Assembly (NCBI GenBank): GCA_963678705.1
Contig: OY783216.1
Coordinates: 2,852,001 to 2,916,000 of the forward strand
Direction: 5' to 3'
Length of the DNA stretch: 64,000 nt
DNA from: Panorpa germanica
Lineage: Eukaryota > Arthropoda > Insecta > Mecoptera > Panorpidae
This document shows, one piece after another, positions 10,636 to 22,224 of the stretch (positions are counted from its first letter, which is position 1; every line of letters begins with the position of its first letter). A model generated the notes under the pieces. That model was not told where the DNA came from. It was given only the letters and a program-made list of their open reading frames with translations, and ran no database searches. The translations under genes and the position numbers were made by a program.

Positions 10636-10880
10636 GCTGCAACATGTCATAACTCTATCACGACGCAACGGCAGTCAATTTTGTTCATATTATTGAACAA
10701 TAGTCATTCGCTATACTGATTAAAATACTGAATCATCCTCTGATAACTCTCTTGCAGCAACAATCTGCGGTTAATGTTCTGTTCGATGTATGGATGAAGC
10801 CAATACATTCTACGTCTGATTCGTCATCTTCTAATAAAAGCGTATGCTATAATCACATCTTCTTCATCAGTTAACATTTT
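10636..10880 (-). pseudogene. Possible PIF/Harbinger (HARBI1-like) transposase fragment
   Basis: From ~10873 the minus strand reads a short frame MLTDEEDVIIAYAFIRR, a stop, then RRMYWLHPYIEQN and RRLLLQESYQRMIQYF. The arginine-rich run followed by W-x-H-P resembles the N-terminal part of HARBI1-type nucleases, where RRxxWVHP is common. It is interrupted by stops and holds no catalytic DDE region. The segment is also the empty-site paralog of 9778-9884 plus 10262-10300. The family assignment is tentative. Confidence 0.35.
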
Positions 10881-11711
10881 CCCAATGAAAAAACGTGCTA
10901 AACTTCAGAGAAATGACCCTATTTGCAGCTTGCATGAAGCTTGTATGACGTTACGTGGATAGAACTGATATACAGAATACGTCTGGCTTTATTTGTAGCT
11001 TCTCGATTGATCTAAGTTCTTGATGAAAAATATACAAAAGTTTTACAACACTAATTTATAAAAACAGACTTCAATTTCAGCTTTTTACGATGATGCAAGG
11101 AACTTTAATATAAATTAATAATAAAATATGTAATATATCAAATCTGCTTCTATTACTTTTATTTTACGGTTATTATTTGAACTTCCACAACAAATAAAAC
11201 AAATCTAGTGTGAACTTGTTAAGTGTTATTTGATTGGGTTGTTATGCTAATAATCAAATACTAACTTCAGACTTGTTACGATGACACGCAATGTTACGTA
11301 ATCGTGAACCGAGTGACAATGCTACCCCATTGTGTTTACAGCTTGGGTAACGGCCTACAGCGGCAGTTACAGCCCGACGTGACCTTACTTGTCTGATAAG
11401 CACTTTTGGTGTTGTGCTTTTATTAACCGTCATTTTAAATAACTTATCAAAAGGGAACCAAATTTAACAGCTGTCATTCTAAACAATCAATTGTAGCATA
11501 TATAAAATTGTTATAAAATACATTTAAAAAGAAAGGAATGAAACAATTCTTTTGATAGTTAGAAAATTCAGTAGTTAAAATCGAATACAATATGTCGAAT
11601 ACTTTAAATGGTTCCTTAAAGCACATATTAGCACTGTTTGGCACTATAACACTGCAAGCATGAATACAGGATGGCATTAGGCAGAGGTACAAAGGCGCCT
11701 ATACATTTAGA
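10881..11711. other. No gene recognised
   Basis: AT-rich intergenic DNA. A small GC-richer patch at 11330-11390 (CCTACAGCGGCAGTTACAGC) has no assignable feature. Confidence 0.4.
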
Positions 11712-12348
11712 ATGGGCCTGTGTCCTATATTTTAATTTCTAAAAAATTGTACTATATATTGATGAAGTTGGTTGCTAGAACCTCAAGTGTCTAATTATTT
11801 GTTAATAACTCCTTATATTTCAGGAGATATTAACAATTAAAAAAGTCATTTTGTCTCTTTAATTATTAAAGTGATTCAACGTTGTACACATTCCAAGTGC
11901 ATGTGACATCACAATCCTTGTGTAAGGTTACCAACCTTACAGCTCATAAATCTCTGCTATATGTATTTATATATCAAAATATCAAATATTATTTACTGCT
12001 ATTTCAAGGAACAATAAAATTTCAATATTATGTCTGCCTTAGCAGGGTTAAATAAAATAAAAACTTATTATTCTTTGACTTGACTTGATTATTTGACTAC
12101 CAACAGCTACAAAACATTACCACAGCACTGACCTACTCAACAAATAACTGATGTATAAATGCATTTCACGTCATACAAATATGGCCGACCATATCTAGCG
12201 CTAAAACTACAATTCAAATTTTTAATTGCTATATCTCTGTCAATGTTTAGATATTTAATAAAATAGACACGCCAATACACATTTATTAAAATCAATTTCA
12301 ATCAACAATTGAAAAATCGACCACTAAAAAATGAGGACAGAAGCTCAT
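11712..12348 (+). repeat. ATGGGCTTGTGTCC element, copy 2
   Basis: A full-length but diverged copy, from ATGGGCCTGTGTCC to GAGGACAGAAGCTCAT. It keeps the internal landmarks AGCAGGGTTAAATAAAATAA, TCTTTGACTTGACTTGATTA and GGCCGACCATATCTAGCG. It is non-coding. Confidence 0.85.
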
Positions 12349-12913
12349 TGATTATTAATTGAGAAAATTTTAACACATAATAGTACAGCTTTTTGTGATT
12401 GATTTAGAATCACATATGAACAAATCTAAATGCATATAGTTATTAATAATACTCGTAGAATAACTTGTTCTTTTATTCAATTTGAATGTGTTTTACTCTA
12501 ATGCGCAACAATCTTCTTAAATTAGAATCCAGTTTCCTATTTTATTTATTCCCTGTGGAAACAGACGAAACATATAACGCACACACATACACACAACACA
12601 CAGCACACACACACGAGGGCAGTGAGGTATGAACTGGATGAATTTATTATTAGTATATGACTAACCCCATGTGTGAGTTAGAGAGAGATAGAAGACACGT
12701 CTAAAAGAAGATTTTATAAACATGATTCCGCTTTTAATGCTTACGAATACTTTTAACCTAAAAATTACAGCATCAGTTTAAATAGACTTCATAACCTAGT
12801 TTCCTATTCACCATATGATAATTTGCATTATGCATTATAGTGAAGATGAATTATTAAAATGAATATTAGTAACTGGAAAATGTACTACTCCTTTTTTAGT
12901 AAATTATTTCTAA
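12349..12913. other. No gene; CA-rich microsatellite at about 12577-12614
   Basis: Contains the low-complexity run CACACACATACACACAACAC and neighbouring CA repeats. The rest is AT-rich with no supported feature. Confidence 0.55.
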
Positions 12914-13744
12914 CCCAGTAAACATTTTGGAGTAAATTCTACTTAATTTCTATTACATATCATGAGTTTTTTGTCTGGAACGTGTTCGTTTTCTATTCAG
13001 TAGTTCATAAGAAAGGCCCTTTCTATGACCTACAGAGATCGCAACGACGGTTCACTGCTGAATTAAAAGCGGAGTCGGTTTATAATTTATGACCAGAGTT
13101 ATAAACTTGACACTAGCAGGGATAGCAGGGGTATAAAACTTAATGGAATTCTACTTTTTAGAGTTTGCAAAATATAAATATTTAAATGAAGAAATAAATA
13201 GATGTAATCTTTAGTACGGATCGTGAATTTTTTAATGAATATTATTCATCTTCAACAATACTCGTTATATTAGTTTTTTACATTGTTTTGGTGATTCAAA
13301 AATCCACGATCGGCAGGTCTGCGTTAGGTTTAAAACCTCTGTCTTACCATCGCTAGATACTATCTTCGTTTATATATCTGTCTATTACCATTAAAGAAAT
13401 ATTTGTTGAAAAAGGATAGCATATACTTTAAACATCTGTACTGAACGAAATGTTATACAAGTATACAAGTGTAACGGTGAAAAATATATTTTACTTGTCT
13501 AACCGCATCTCGTTTCTCTCTCACTTTGGAATAAATGAGATGAAAGTGAACTTAAAAAAAATATATCCATGTGGGAAAGAAACAGAAATACTTAATGAAT
13601 GATGTTGGAAAAAGAAAGAATACTAGAAAGAATAACTAACACAAAATCTGTGACAGGTAGAGAACTTGTAAAGCGTTAGAATAGAATTGTACGAGTGACT
13701 CGAACTTCACTAAATAGGGCACTTCACCAAATTGTTTACTTGGA
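12914..13744 (+). mobile_element. CCCAGTAAAC TIR element, long subfamily, full length
   Basis: It runs from CCCAGTAAACATTTTGG to CCAAATTGTTTACTTGG, where the last repeat has one changed base. At 831 bp it matches 51040-51889 end to end in opposite orientation, and includes all parts of the shorter 9885-10259 copy. There is no transposase frame. The flanking TA pair is not clear in this copy. Confidence 0.85.
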
Positions 13745-13879
13745 AGAGACTACAAATTTGAGGTTATGTATCAATATAACAACTAAAAACAAAGTAACGA
13801 ATTCTCCTTTTACACATATTTAAAATAGAGAAGCATTCTTATTGTTGTCGTAGATGATTTCACCAATCGTTGTCCTTTT

Positions 13880-14245
13880 TCATCACTCCATAAGTTTGCA
13901 GGATGACATATAGATGGCACCACTATTAAGAAATCCATGACAGTAGATAGTACCAACCTTCAAACGATATGTGTCCAAATTTCATGAAATTCCGACTATT
14001 AATATAACTCGGTATTTTTCCCCATTAAAAATCAAGGCTTTCTAAATAAACGAAATTCAGATTTTCTTATTGTTTTGAAAATTTCAAAAGTACCATCACT
14101 AAAACCACTGTAACACGTAAACTAATGATCTGAATGTCATGAAATTTTAACACATATCGTGTGAAGCTTGTTGCCATCTAAAAATCATATGGATTTGTCA
14201 ATAGTGTTGCCATCTATATATCATTCCACGAACTTGTAATATAAA
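13880..14245. mobile_element. Mariner-related remnant with two inverted ends
   Basis: The left part (TAGTACCAACCTTCAAACGA, GTGTCCAAATTTCATGAAAT) and the right part (ATGTCATGAAATTTTAACAC, ATCGTGTGAAGCTTGTTGCC) are rough reverse complements. Both resemble the untranslated end of the mariners at 9540 and 60014. Positions 14070-14110 (TTTGAAAATTTCAAAAGTACC) correspond to the region at the start codon in the 60 kb copy. No transposase frame survives. Confidence 0.5.
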
Positions 14246-14880
14246 GGATCGTTCTATCAAAAATTTAGACTTGACTTGAGTTGTGTTCATTCAATACTCA
14301 GATAACTCATAAATGTAGATAAACTCGAATATTGTTTCGATATGCGTATGCCACATATAAATAATATCCGTAATGAAACAAAAATATATAGTGTAACACA
14401 TAAATAAGTTTATTGCTCTTAAAACAAATTATAAATACATTATTTTAATAATAAATTACCTTAATCTAAGCTAATATAATATAATGGTGATTTTACTAGC
14501 AGCACATAACAGTTAGATTTTCTGCTCAGCGAGTAAAACAAAATAATACCACAGAGCTTTTATTTAATTGTTTTAAGCAGAGTTGTTTCACTAATTATTC
14601 CAAAGTGGTTCCATAATAATTACTCCATAGCACTTCTATACATTTTTAAAACTGCAATTAAGTAACAGACAGTTTTTAATTATTTATATGCTTTTATCTT
14701 ATGTAATAAGGGTAAGACAACGTTATGTAGAGGCAGAAATATTATGCTAAAAGCACGGTCCTTGAATGAATAACTTTGTCTCGTGACGTTTCGTTAATAA
14801 ATTATTTAATTAAATATTAATATTGCTCTTAATAATTAGGATTTACTAATTACAGATTATAAGCTGTTTGGTACAATATA
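14246..14880. other. No gene recognised
   Basis: AT-rich intergenic sequence up to the TA that flanks the next mariner. Confidence 0.45.
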
Positions 14881-15775
14881 CGAGGTCTGTTCAAAAAATA
14901 AGGTGAGGCAAAAATTTCGCAGGCTACGTACATTCGATTATCGATTTTTTTATTTTGTTATGTTGGTACACTCGTCTCGAACATATGTTCACAGTTTTAG
15001 CTATATATCACATTTAGTTTGTTTGTGAGAGGCATACAAGTTAGAAGTGTTTTGCGTGTTCGGCGATTTTCTGCTGTCTAAAAAACATGGATCAAAGAGT
15101 TTGCATTAAATTTTGTGTGAAAAGTGCTCCAAAACACTTGAAATGTTGAAAGTGGCATACGGTAAGTCTACTTTAAGCCAAAAAAATGTTTACAAGTGGT
15201 ACAAGCTTTTCACAGAAGGTCGAGACGATGTGAATGACGACGCTCGCCCTGGACGCCCCAGCACATCAACAACCGATGAAAATGTTGAGGAAGTGAAGAA
15301 AATTGTTATGGAGAATCGTCGAATCACTATTAGAGAAGTTGCTGAGGATGTCGGCATATCGGTTGGTCATGCCATGCAATTTTTTCGGAAATTTTGGACA
15401 TGAAGCGTGTGGCAGCGAAGTTTGTTAATGCACCTGCTCACTCGTCATTGCTTGTTCGTAATTTTTTGGGCAAAAACAACACCGTATTCACCAGATTTGG
15501 CCCCCTGCGACTTTTTCCTGTTCCCAAGATTGAAGAGACCCATGAAAGGACGGCGTTTTGAGACTATTAAGGAGATAAAAACCGAATCGCTGAGAGAGCT
15601 GAAGAGCATACCAAAAAGTGTATATCAGAACGGCTTCGAGGATTGGAAAAAACGCTGGCACAAGTGTATTATATCTGAGGGGGACTACTTTGAAGGGGAC
15701 AAAATAGAAATTGATGAATAAATAAATATTTTATGAGAAAAATGAAAATTCTCCTTATTTTTTGAACAGACAGTG
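14881..15775 (+). mobile_element. Internally deleted mariner element
   Basis: An 895 bp element flanked by TA (14879-14880 and 15776-15777). The left end CGAGGTCTGTTCAAAAAATA and the right end, reverse complement of TATTTTTTGAACAGACAGTG, form the inverted repeat. A complete mariner is about 1.3 kb, so ~400 bp is missing, in line with the deletion in the transposase. Confidence 0.9.
15087..15721 (+). pseudogene. Mariner transposase, catalytic core deleted
   Basis: The ATG at 15087 opens MDQRVCIKFCVK. A small deletion then shifts the frame, and the reading continues from ~15113 with CSKTLEML, the helix-turn-helix domain (KNVYKWYKLF) and the linker RPGRPSTST. A second helix-turn-helix (ITIREVAEDVGISVG) follows. 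After MKRVAAKFV the sequence jumps to NAPAHSS, removing the first catalytic Asp and the Asp of the HDNAPAH motif. The third catalytic region SPDLAPCDFFLFP and the C-terminus (FEDWKKRWHKC, EGDYFEG) remain, in another frame. A dead copy that could be moved only in trans. Confidence 0.9.
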
Positions 15776-15777
15776 TA

Positions 15778-16977
15778 ACTCTATTGACTGTTATATAATG
15801 AGCCAGTGTTGGCCACACTGTAATAATACTTTTTGTGCTAACCTTATTTAACATCTATCTATTTCATACTTGATGTTTAGTGTTAGTTTATATGATGTCC
15901 ATACTGTCAAAAGTAACCAAATGAAAAAAACAACTTCGTACAGTAGTGCTATAACGATTTGAGCTACCCCGGATTGGTTACAGTCAATTACAACATGAAA
16001 GGGGGGTCATTTGTGTAGATCTCTTTAATAGATTCTTGCAGCACAATAATATACTGGTAGTCATCCATAAATTAAGTCACAAACATTTAATCAATTGTCT
16101 AATTTTACCAATATCTACGAAACGTACAATTCTAATGAATTTTTATTTAAATACACTTTCATATTGTAATTCCTTCAAGTAGCTTTGCATAATCCTATAG
16201 CTGTCTTTCAGATCAGGAACTCAGCTATCCAATTATTTATTAAATCGTAACTGGAAGACTGCGCCAAAATATCTCAAAAATGTTTATTTTTAGGATGAAG
16301 TCTTCAATTATGAACCACCTTATATTCATGTCACAGAACCTTCCAGAGCCCTTCAATGTCGTCATAAATTATTCCTTTTTAAAACTAATGGCTCGACTGA
16401 GACTTACAATAAATAAATAACAATAAGAACGAACAAATATTTTCCGTTGGAGATCAAATCGAAGATATTTTGCTCCAAAGAAAAAGGAGTTTCTTAACAG
16501 AATATGCAAATACGAGTTAAGACGCAAAAAGGACCTTCTCGACGTCAACACGACACAAGACGATGTAGCATAGGAGAAGCCTTTCTTTTTATGTTGTTAT
16601 ATTTTTATATTTTTTATAAATTGATGTCATATAAATGCAAATACGGCTGTTAAATCCTGAATCATAAAAAAATCCGCAATCATAATAAAGATTTTCTAGA
16701 AAACATTCTATGAAAAAAGAAAGAAAATTGCAATTTATTTTTAAAAAGGAATCGATAGATGACATTTTCCTCTGTCGCAAAAAATGAAGGTTCTGTAGAT
16801 ATTACATACACAAACACTATAAACAGACCCGATGGATTCGCCATTTTTAGAAAATATTTTTTGTTCTTAAGTTCTCCTTAATGGTACTAAACATATTAGG
16901 CACAAGGTGTTCTGTACTTCGATGGATTTTAATTAAACAGGATGACCACAAAAAAATGATTTCAAATTTCCCTGATA
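15778..16977. other. No gene recognised
   Basis: About 1.2 kb of AT-rich sequence. Short frames at 16369-16551 and 16589-16780 (minus) have no recognisable domain and match the composition of the surroundings. Confidence 0.45.
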
Positions 16978-17607
16978 ATGGGCTTGTGTCCTATGTCTTA
17001 ATTTCTATAAATGTGTACTATATATTGATAAAGTGGGTTAGTAGAACCTCAAATGTTCAATTATTTTTTAATAACTCCTTATATGTTAAGAGATATTAAC
17101 AATTAAAAAAGTCATTTTGTCTCTTTAATTATTAAAGGTATTCAACGTTGTACAAATTCCAAATGCATGTAACATCACAATCGCTGCCAACCTTACAGCT
17201 TATAAATCTCTGCTATATGTATTTATATATCAAAATATCAAATATTATTTACTGCTATTTCAAGGAACAATAAAGTTTCAATATTATGTCTGTCGTAACA
17301 GGGTTAAATAAAATAAACACTTAGTATTCTTTGATTTGACTTGATTATTTGACTACCAACAGCTACAAAACATTACCACAACACTAACCTACTCAATAAA
17401 TAACTGACCTTAATATACATTTCATGTCATACAATTATGGCCGACCATTTCTAGCGCTAAAACTACAATTCAAACTTTTAATTGCTATATCTCCGTCAAT
17501 ATTTAGATAGACACATTTAAAATAGACACGCCAATACACATTTATTAACATCAATTTCAATCAACAATTGAAAAATCGACCACTAAAAAATGAGAACACA
17601 AGCCTAT
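16978..17607 (+). repeat. ATGGGCTTGTGTCC element, copy 3
   Basis: Full length, from ATGGGCTTGTGTCCTATGTC to GAGAACACAAGCCTAT, with TA before the left end. It has a small internal deletion around ACATCACAATCGCTGCC compared with copy 7. Confidence 0.9.
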
Positions 17608-18255
17608 TCCAGGTTTTCCAATAAAGTTTTTCTTACTTTTAGAAATTTTATTCGTATCACTTAAATATTTAAAGTTTGTAATTACCAATAATTAAATCTG
17701 GTACTAAACTTTTTGGTATTAAGCTAATGACTGGTATAAACTAGAACTAATTGACTCTTAATATTTAATAGATAACTTGAGTTTCAGCTTTTTTGACGTC
17801 AAATTTTTTTTTCATTAGCTACACGTTTTCTTTTAGAAATTTCTGATTCATTTCATTTTTAATTTTAATATACTATTTATGAAATAGTTGCTGCAACCAA
17901 ATTCCTTGATATTTTTTTTAATTTCCTGAAATTCCTTGATATTTCCAGGTTACATGAAATTCACCGATAACTCCCGAATTTCCAGGTTTTCAAAGTCTGT
18001 TTTGTTTAAGAGTCATTCAATTATGTCACTCAAATTTCATGGTTTTTTAAACCCCACCGTCCACATTGTCACGTCTAGTCACCCCCCCCCTTCTTCATGT
18101 ACCTCTTTGTGATCCCCTCTACTTTCCGCTTGACGTAATTAATAGATAACCTCTTATTTCTAAATCGAGAGAATATTATCAAGGAAGTCAAAATACATTT
18201 TTCCTTCATCATCGTAATTCGTTCTTTTATATTCAGGTTTCTGTTTCTGGATCAT
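17608..18255. other. Downstream flank of the LRR gene, no other feature
   Basis: AT-rich. A C10-like run occurs at ~18078. On the minus strand, just past the LRR stop codon, AATATAAAAG (~18225-18235) could serve as a weak poly(A) signal; no consensus AATAAA is close. Confidence 0.4.
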
Positions 18256-19200
18256 CTACTTCTCATACCTGCTACACATGCATGGCTTCTCATACGAAAT
18301 ACTGTCAGCAATATTGAAATTAAAATTAAACTCTTTGTCCCTCTTCTCAAGTCTGCATTGCTGAATTGAAATCACAACAATTACCAAAACTTGCAACAAA
18401 ACCACTGTCGGAATAAATGGAATTGTTATGTACAAAGAACCTTCAATGATAATTTCATCTTCATCTACAGGATTAGTGTTAGAATTGCCAACGCCGTCTC
18501 CCGACATTGTTGCAATTGAGACATTGCTAACAGGATCCACAGGAAAGAATTTCTCAGCGCTTCCTTTATCTACCTCTGCAACTGGGTTCTCTGTCGCATT
18601 TTCTACTTCACAAATATCAGGAAGAGATTTTTTCTCTTCTGTACAAACATCTGTAATATTCAACTTTTCTAAGCAGCGAAGGAATTGACACGTGCAATTC
18701 CACGGGTTATTATCCAATTTTATTTTCGTCATGTTTGTGACGTTATCAAACAAGGCACAATTTAGGGTCGTTAATCTGTTTTTACCAAGATCCAATTCAT
18801 ATAATTGAATATTGTTGGCGAAGCTGCCATCTTCTATAACTTTCAGTTTGTTGTTACGCAAGAACAGAGCTTCAAGCGATGTTAACTCTTGAAATGTTTC
18901 ATTGTAAATTCTATCTATGTTACATCCTCGTAGATTCAATGATTTGATTTTATTTGATTGAAGAAATGTAGATCCTTCTTGAAATTTAAATTCAGGATTG
19001 TAAGATATATCGAATTGTAAAAGGTTTTTGTCTATAAATATCATGGAATCAATACTCGTTATATTATTATAGCTTAAGTTGATGATCTTATATGATGATC
19101 CAGCAGATAAATCACTGGGAACGGATGTTAAGTTCTTGTTTTGTCCCTGATATAAAAGAAGGGCCTTCGGTTCGTCACAGCTAGCCAGCTGGAGCAGCAT
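18256..19200 (-). CDS. Leucine-rich-repeat single-pass membrane protein (main exon)
   Basis: An uninterrupted frame of 314 codons from the ATG at 19200. Consecutive leucine-rich repeats (INLSYNNITSID, SLNLRGCNIDRIYNETF, ALFLRNNKLKVIEDGSF, ELDLGKNRLTTL, KIKLDNNPWNCTC) end in a cysteine-rich LRR C-terminal cap (NCTCQFLRC...DVC...DIC). An acidic linker follows, then one hydrophobic segment (~256-279, IPFIPTVVLLQVLVIVVISI) and a ~35-residue tail. This is the layout of insect cell-surface LRR receptors. An acceptor-like ATTACAG lies just before the ATG (exon would begin at 19201). The ATG product has no signal peptide, so an upstream exon is expected. No specific ortholog is named. Confidence 0.85.
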   Translation of the reverse strand: MLLQLASCDEPKALLLYQGQNKNLTSVPSDLSAGSSYKIINLSYNNITSIDSMIFIDKNLLQFDISYNPEFKFQEGSTFLQSNKIKSLNLRGCNIDRIYNETFQELTSLEALFLRNNKLKVIEDGSFANNIQLYELDLGKNRLTTLNCALFDNVTNMTKIKLDNNPWNCTCQFLRCLEKLNITDVCTEEKKSLPDICEVENATENPVAEVDKGSAEKFFPVDPVSNVSIATMSGDGVGNSNTNPVDEDEIIIEGSLYITIPFIPTVVLLQVLVIVVISIQQCRLEKRDKEFNFNFNIADSISYEKPCMCSRYEK

Positions 19201-19233
19201 TCTGTAATTACATAATAAAATGAGACACGTCAC

Positions 19234-19664
19234 TCATCTCGAGATTTAGGGTGGTCCTTATCTAATGGCACTGGCGCATTTGAGGAGAAACTACACAGGA
19301 AGGAAGAAGCAAACGGGTTGCAGGATTATATAAAGTTGCAGGAAGAATTTGTATAATGCAATAATGGAACAGAGATTGTCTCTGCCAAGAAAAGTTCAGA
19401 CTTTGGTGTTAAACCCTATGTGTTCGATTTGACACCTTATATGCCACCTCTATACTGCAGTGAATAACAAAAAAAATGTACGTTAAGTAAAATATTACGT
19501 AATATTACGTTTAGTGTTTAGAGGACCGATATTAAAATATGAATTTATTACTTATCATAATACAAACAAAGCTAATAATTCATTGCTTATTGCGACGATA
19601 ACTTTCAAGAACTTTCTATGAGTAATATTACATATAGAAACAGAATAAATAAATAAGTAACGCT
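19234..19664. other. Probable intron or 5' flank of the LRR gene
   Basis: AT-rich and without a recognisable exon. If the LRR gene has an upstream exon, this is intronic. Confidence 0.4.
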
Positions 19665-20330
19665 GAACACTGGTGGGGGGGAGGGGAAAGAGAGGTGTAG
19701 GTTTCAATTTTTTTTCTCTTTTTTTTTAATTAATTTATGTTATTGTACAACATATTAAGTTTATTGTGTAACAATTTGAAGTCAATTTGAGTAAAACTGT
19801 CGGAGATATAGACTTTTAAGTCTTCACCTCTTAAATGCGGTTTCTCACACATAGCTTTTTCAGAGTCGGTGCCCTCTCTAGCTCAAAATCTACTGCACCG
19901 ATTCTTTTGAAATTTTGCACACTATTTCTTTATATAAATGTTAAGGTAACGCTGTCGAGTTTTTTATATTTTTTAATTTAAACGTATTTTAAAATAACAA
20001 AGTTTCTGATTTTTTTCATGAAAAATCGGTATTTTGACTTTTAAGTGTTGCAAAAAATTTAAAAATCAATAAAAAAATAAATACTCGAAAGCGTTACCTG
20101 CAGAAACTTTTGAAACTAATGAAATCATTTTGGTTTGTTAATTTTAGAGAATCCAGTGATGAGTTATGAGTGGCACCGCAATGTTACTACAACTCATTGC
20201 TTGATATTTATTTATGAAAATTTCACAAAGTATTCTTCAAATGTCATTTTATCATGTAGTAATTATAGAAATAATTATAGAAATTTGACCTTAACTACAC
20301 CTCCCCCCGACCCCCTTAATATAAGAAAGT
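19665..20330 (+). repeat. Unclassified ~700 bp repeat (R3), copy B
   Basis: Begins with GGGGGGGAGGGGAAAGAG and AGGTGTAGG, and ends with CTACACCTCCCCCCGACC, so its outer ends are roughly inverted. The middle matches copies A and C (TTGTACAACATATTAAGTTT, TAGCTCAAAATCTACTGCAC, GAATCCAGTGATGAGTTATG). The relic frame after TTTTAG reads MSYEWHRNVT, then FLIFIYENFTKYSSNVILSC after an internal deletion. Confidence 0.65.
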
Positions 20331-21135
20331 TTACCTGTTACATAACATTTGATAGATTGATATAACATAAGGTTATATAATAACAGTTATCTTTAAACAT
20401 AAATATACGTTTTCTAAATTAAATGCCTTATTTTGTAACTTTTTCTTTGGCGTCATGCGTCATGGATTGCACTTTTATATCCCAATATTAACAAAGAAAT
20501 GAATATACACATGCATGACGCAGGACGTTAGAGAGGAAGTTGTAGAATAAGGCTCCAAATTTGCGTTTTTTTAATGACAATGTTATGAACAAAATTGTGT
20601 AAATATTGGGTAAATAATATGTTAAAAAAATATATGGTATATGGTAAAAAATAATATAATTGGGTAAATAATATGTTATATATACATCAATTTACCTTTT
20701 AGGCTAGTACTTACAGTAAAGCAATAATCCTGACACCAGAATTCAACATTTTGACAGATAATGTTAGAATCCGTTGAATCACTAAACACTACTGTAGCCA
20801 ACCTAACCTGGACATCAAGGAAAACATTCTGTACGGATAGGACTATATCTAAACACTCGCATTCGCATTAAACCTGGACTTAAGGCTTATCAATTACTGA
20901 AATGACAGATAACATATTATCTTCATTTTTATTTCAACTATTTATCAATATATTTATTAAGTAAGTATTCATTATCAATGACAGAAAATGTGATTTGTTT
21001 TATACTCATATTATGTACATATAAAGTGACGTAATTTATTTTTAATTGAAATTTATTTATAATGCGATCTGTCGTATACACATTTAACAATAGGTTTTAC
21101 GGTGTCGAGTGACACAACTGGACCTATTTATCACT
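20331..21135. other. No gene recognised
   Basis: AT-rich sequence, including short local duplications of GGGTAAATAATATGTTA near 20610-20680. No coding signal. Confidence 0.45.
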
Positions 21136-21369
21136 TTATTTATTTAACTCCTGTGGCGCATTCCACTTATGTCTGCTGAAGATACTCCTGTCTTCCATTA
21201 GATTGGTCACTAATGTTTTTGGATGGTTCACAACTCGATCTGCTCGAGTTTTAATTCCTTGTCTCACTGTAGGCATGGCAACATCGTGGTGCAGTCCTTC
21301 GTTTGTAATATACCACGGTGCATCTACAATCATGCGTAATGTTTCAAATTGAAATCTTTGCTTGAGTTA
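21136..21369 (-). pseudogene. Jockey-type LINE, C-terminal end of ORF2
   Basis: The minus strand reads QRFQFETLRMIVDAPWYITN, followed by GLHHDVAMPTVRQGI and HPKTLVTNLM to a stop at 21136. The motif Q-R-F-Q-x-x-T-L-R-x-I-x-x-A-P-W-Y-x-x-N and the later P-T-V and H-P-x-x-L are characteristic of the end of jockey-clade reverse transcriptase proteins. An in-frame stop lies just before Q-R-F-Q, so this is a dead 5'-truncated tail. A short AT-rich 3' sequence (ATAAATAAAGTGATAAATAG) follows. Confidence 0.8.
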
Positions 21370-21539
21370 GCCGATGTACCCTATAAGTCTATATTGATTT
21401 AAGAAAAACATTTATATATTAATAATTTGTTTTCTATAGTCTAAATCACGATAGTTCGCCGGTGACTTATACTTAATAGAGGTTATAAGAGCGGTATAAA
21501 TCTATAATACGATAATGAATTTTATCTTATTAGTTACTA

Positions 21540-22112
21540 CGAGGCGTGTTTTTTAAGTGAGTACCGTTTTGGAATTAAAAAAAGACGTGCAAAGATATCG
21601 CAATAATTTTATTTTTACATGAAAGCCTGTACCTTAATCTACTTTTCTATATAATTTCCGTGAATATTGAGGCACTTGTCATAACGTGGCACCAGTTTTT
21701 GAATACCCTCCTCATAAAATTCTGCCGCCTGACTTGTTAACCACTGTATCACAACTGTCCACTCCGTTCTTCATCATGCACGTTTGTGCGGCCATCTTTA
21801 AATGCTCTCACCCATTTCCTTACCATTCCATCACTCATAATGTTTTGTCCGTAAACTTCACAGATCTCACGATGAATATCGATCGGTTTTACGCCTTTAG
21901 CACTAAGAAATCGTATAACAGCCCGTACTTCACAATCGGCGGGACCCACGATTGTCGGAGGCATCTTAAACACTCAGTAAACAACGTATACAATGAAGAA
22001 TCAGACTGTAATGGCGTCAGTGCGTAGACAAGAGATGTAGGTAACCAGCGCGCATGCGCGGAACGCCGACCGTAGCGCTGTAAAGGCGGAAACGCAAAAC
22101 GGTACTTACTCG
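21540..22112 (-). mobile_element. Deleted mariner nested inside another element
   Basis: TA flanks both sides (21538-21539 and 22113-22114). The left end is CGAGGCGTGTTTTTTAAGTG, then AGTACCGTTTTGGAA. The right end has AAAACGGTACTTACTCG and has lost ~14 bp of the inverted repeat relative to the left. The TIR and protein differ from the 14881 and 60014 elements, so this is a third mariner subfamily. Confidence 0.85.
21639..21964 (-). pseudogene. Mariner transposase fragment (N- and C-terminal ends only)
   Basis: From the ATG at 21964: MPPTIVGPADCEVRAVIRFL, then the helix-turn-helix region KPIDIHREICEVYGQNIMSD, MVRKWVRAFKDGRTNVHDEE and RSGQL. The reading then breaks and the C-terminal end KLVPRYDKCLNIHGNYIEK follows, with a stop at 21639-21641. 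The whole D-D-D catalytic domain is deleted. Confidence 0.85.
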
Positions 22113-22224
22113 TACATTATAGAAAAATAAGTGAGTCAGTGCTTTTAAGTTATATCGGCAGTTTATACCCCACAACCTGTTTTAAGTATGACTCGCCGCC
22201 GAACTCTCGTAATTTGAATTATAT

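Larger units (their letters stand above)
21435..22224. repeat. TATAGTTC palindromic element, split by a mariner insertion
   Basis: The left arm (TATAGTCTAAATCACGATAG) runs to ~21537 and the right arm resumes at 22115 (CATTATAGAAAAATAAGTGA), ending CTCGTAATTTGAATTATA. Joined, the two halves equal the intact copy at 30142-30359. The intervening 573 bp is the mariner derivative at 21540-22112. Confidence 0.9.

Noticed and set aside
15113-15403. Intact mariner transposase gene
   Set aside because: The open frame covers only the DNA-binding half, and the catalytic region is deleted and frame-shifted.
19201-19233. Upstream extension of the LRR protein (TCLILLCNYR) from a GTG
   Set aside because: There is no ATG, and the segment looks like the polypyrimidine/acceptor end of an intron (TTATTATGTAATTACAG).
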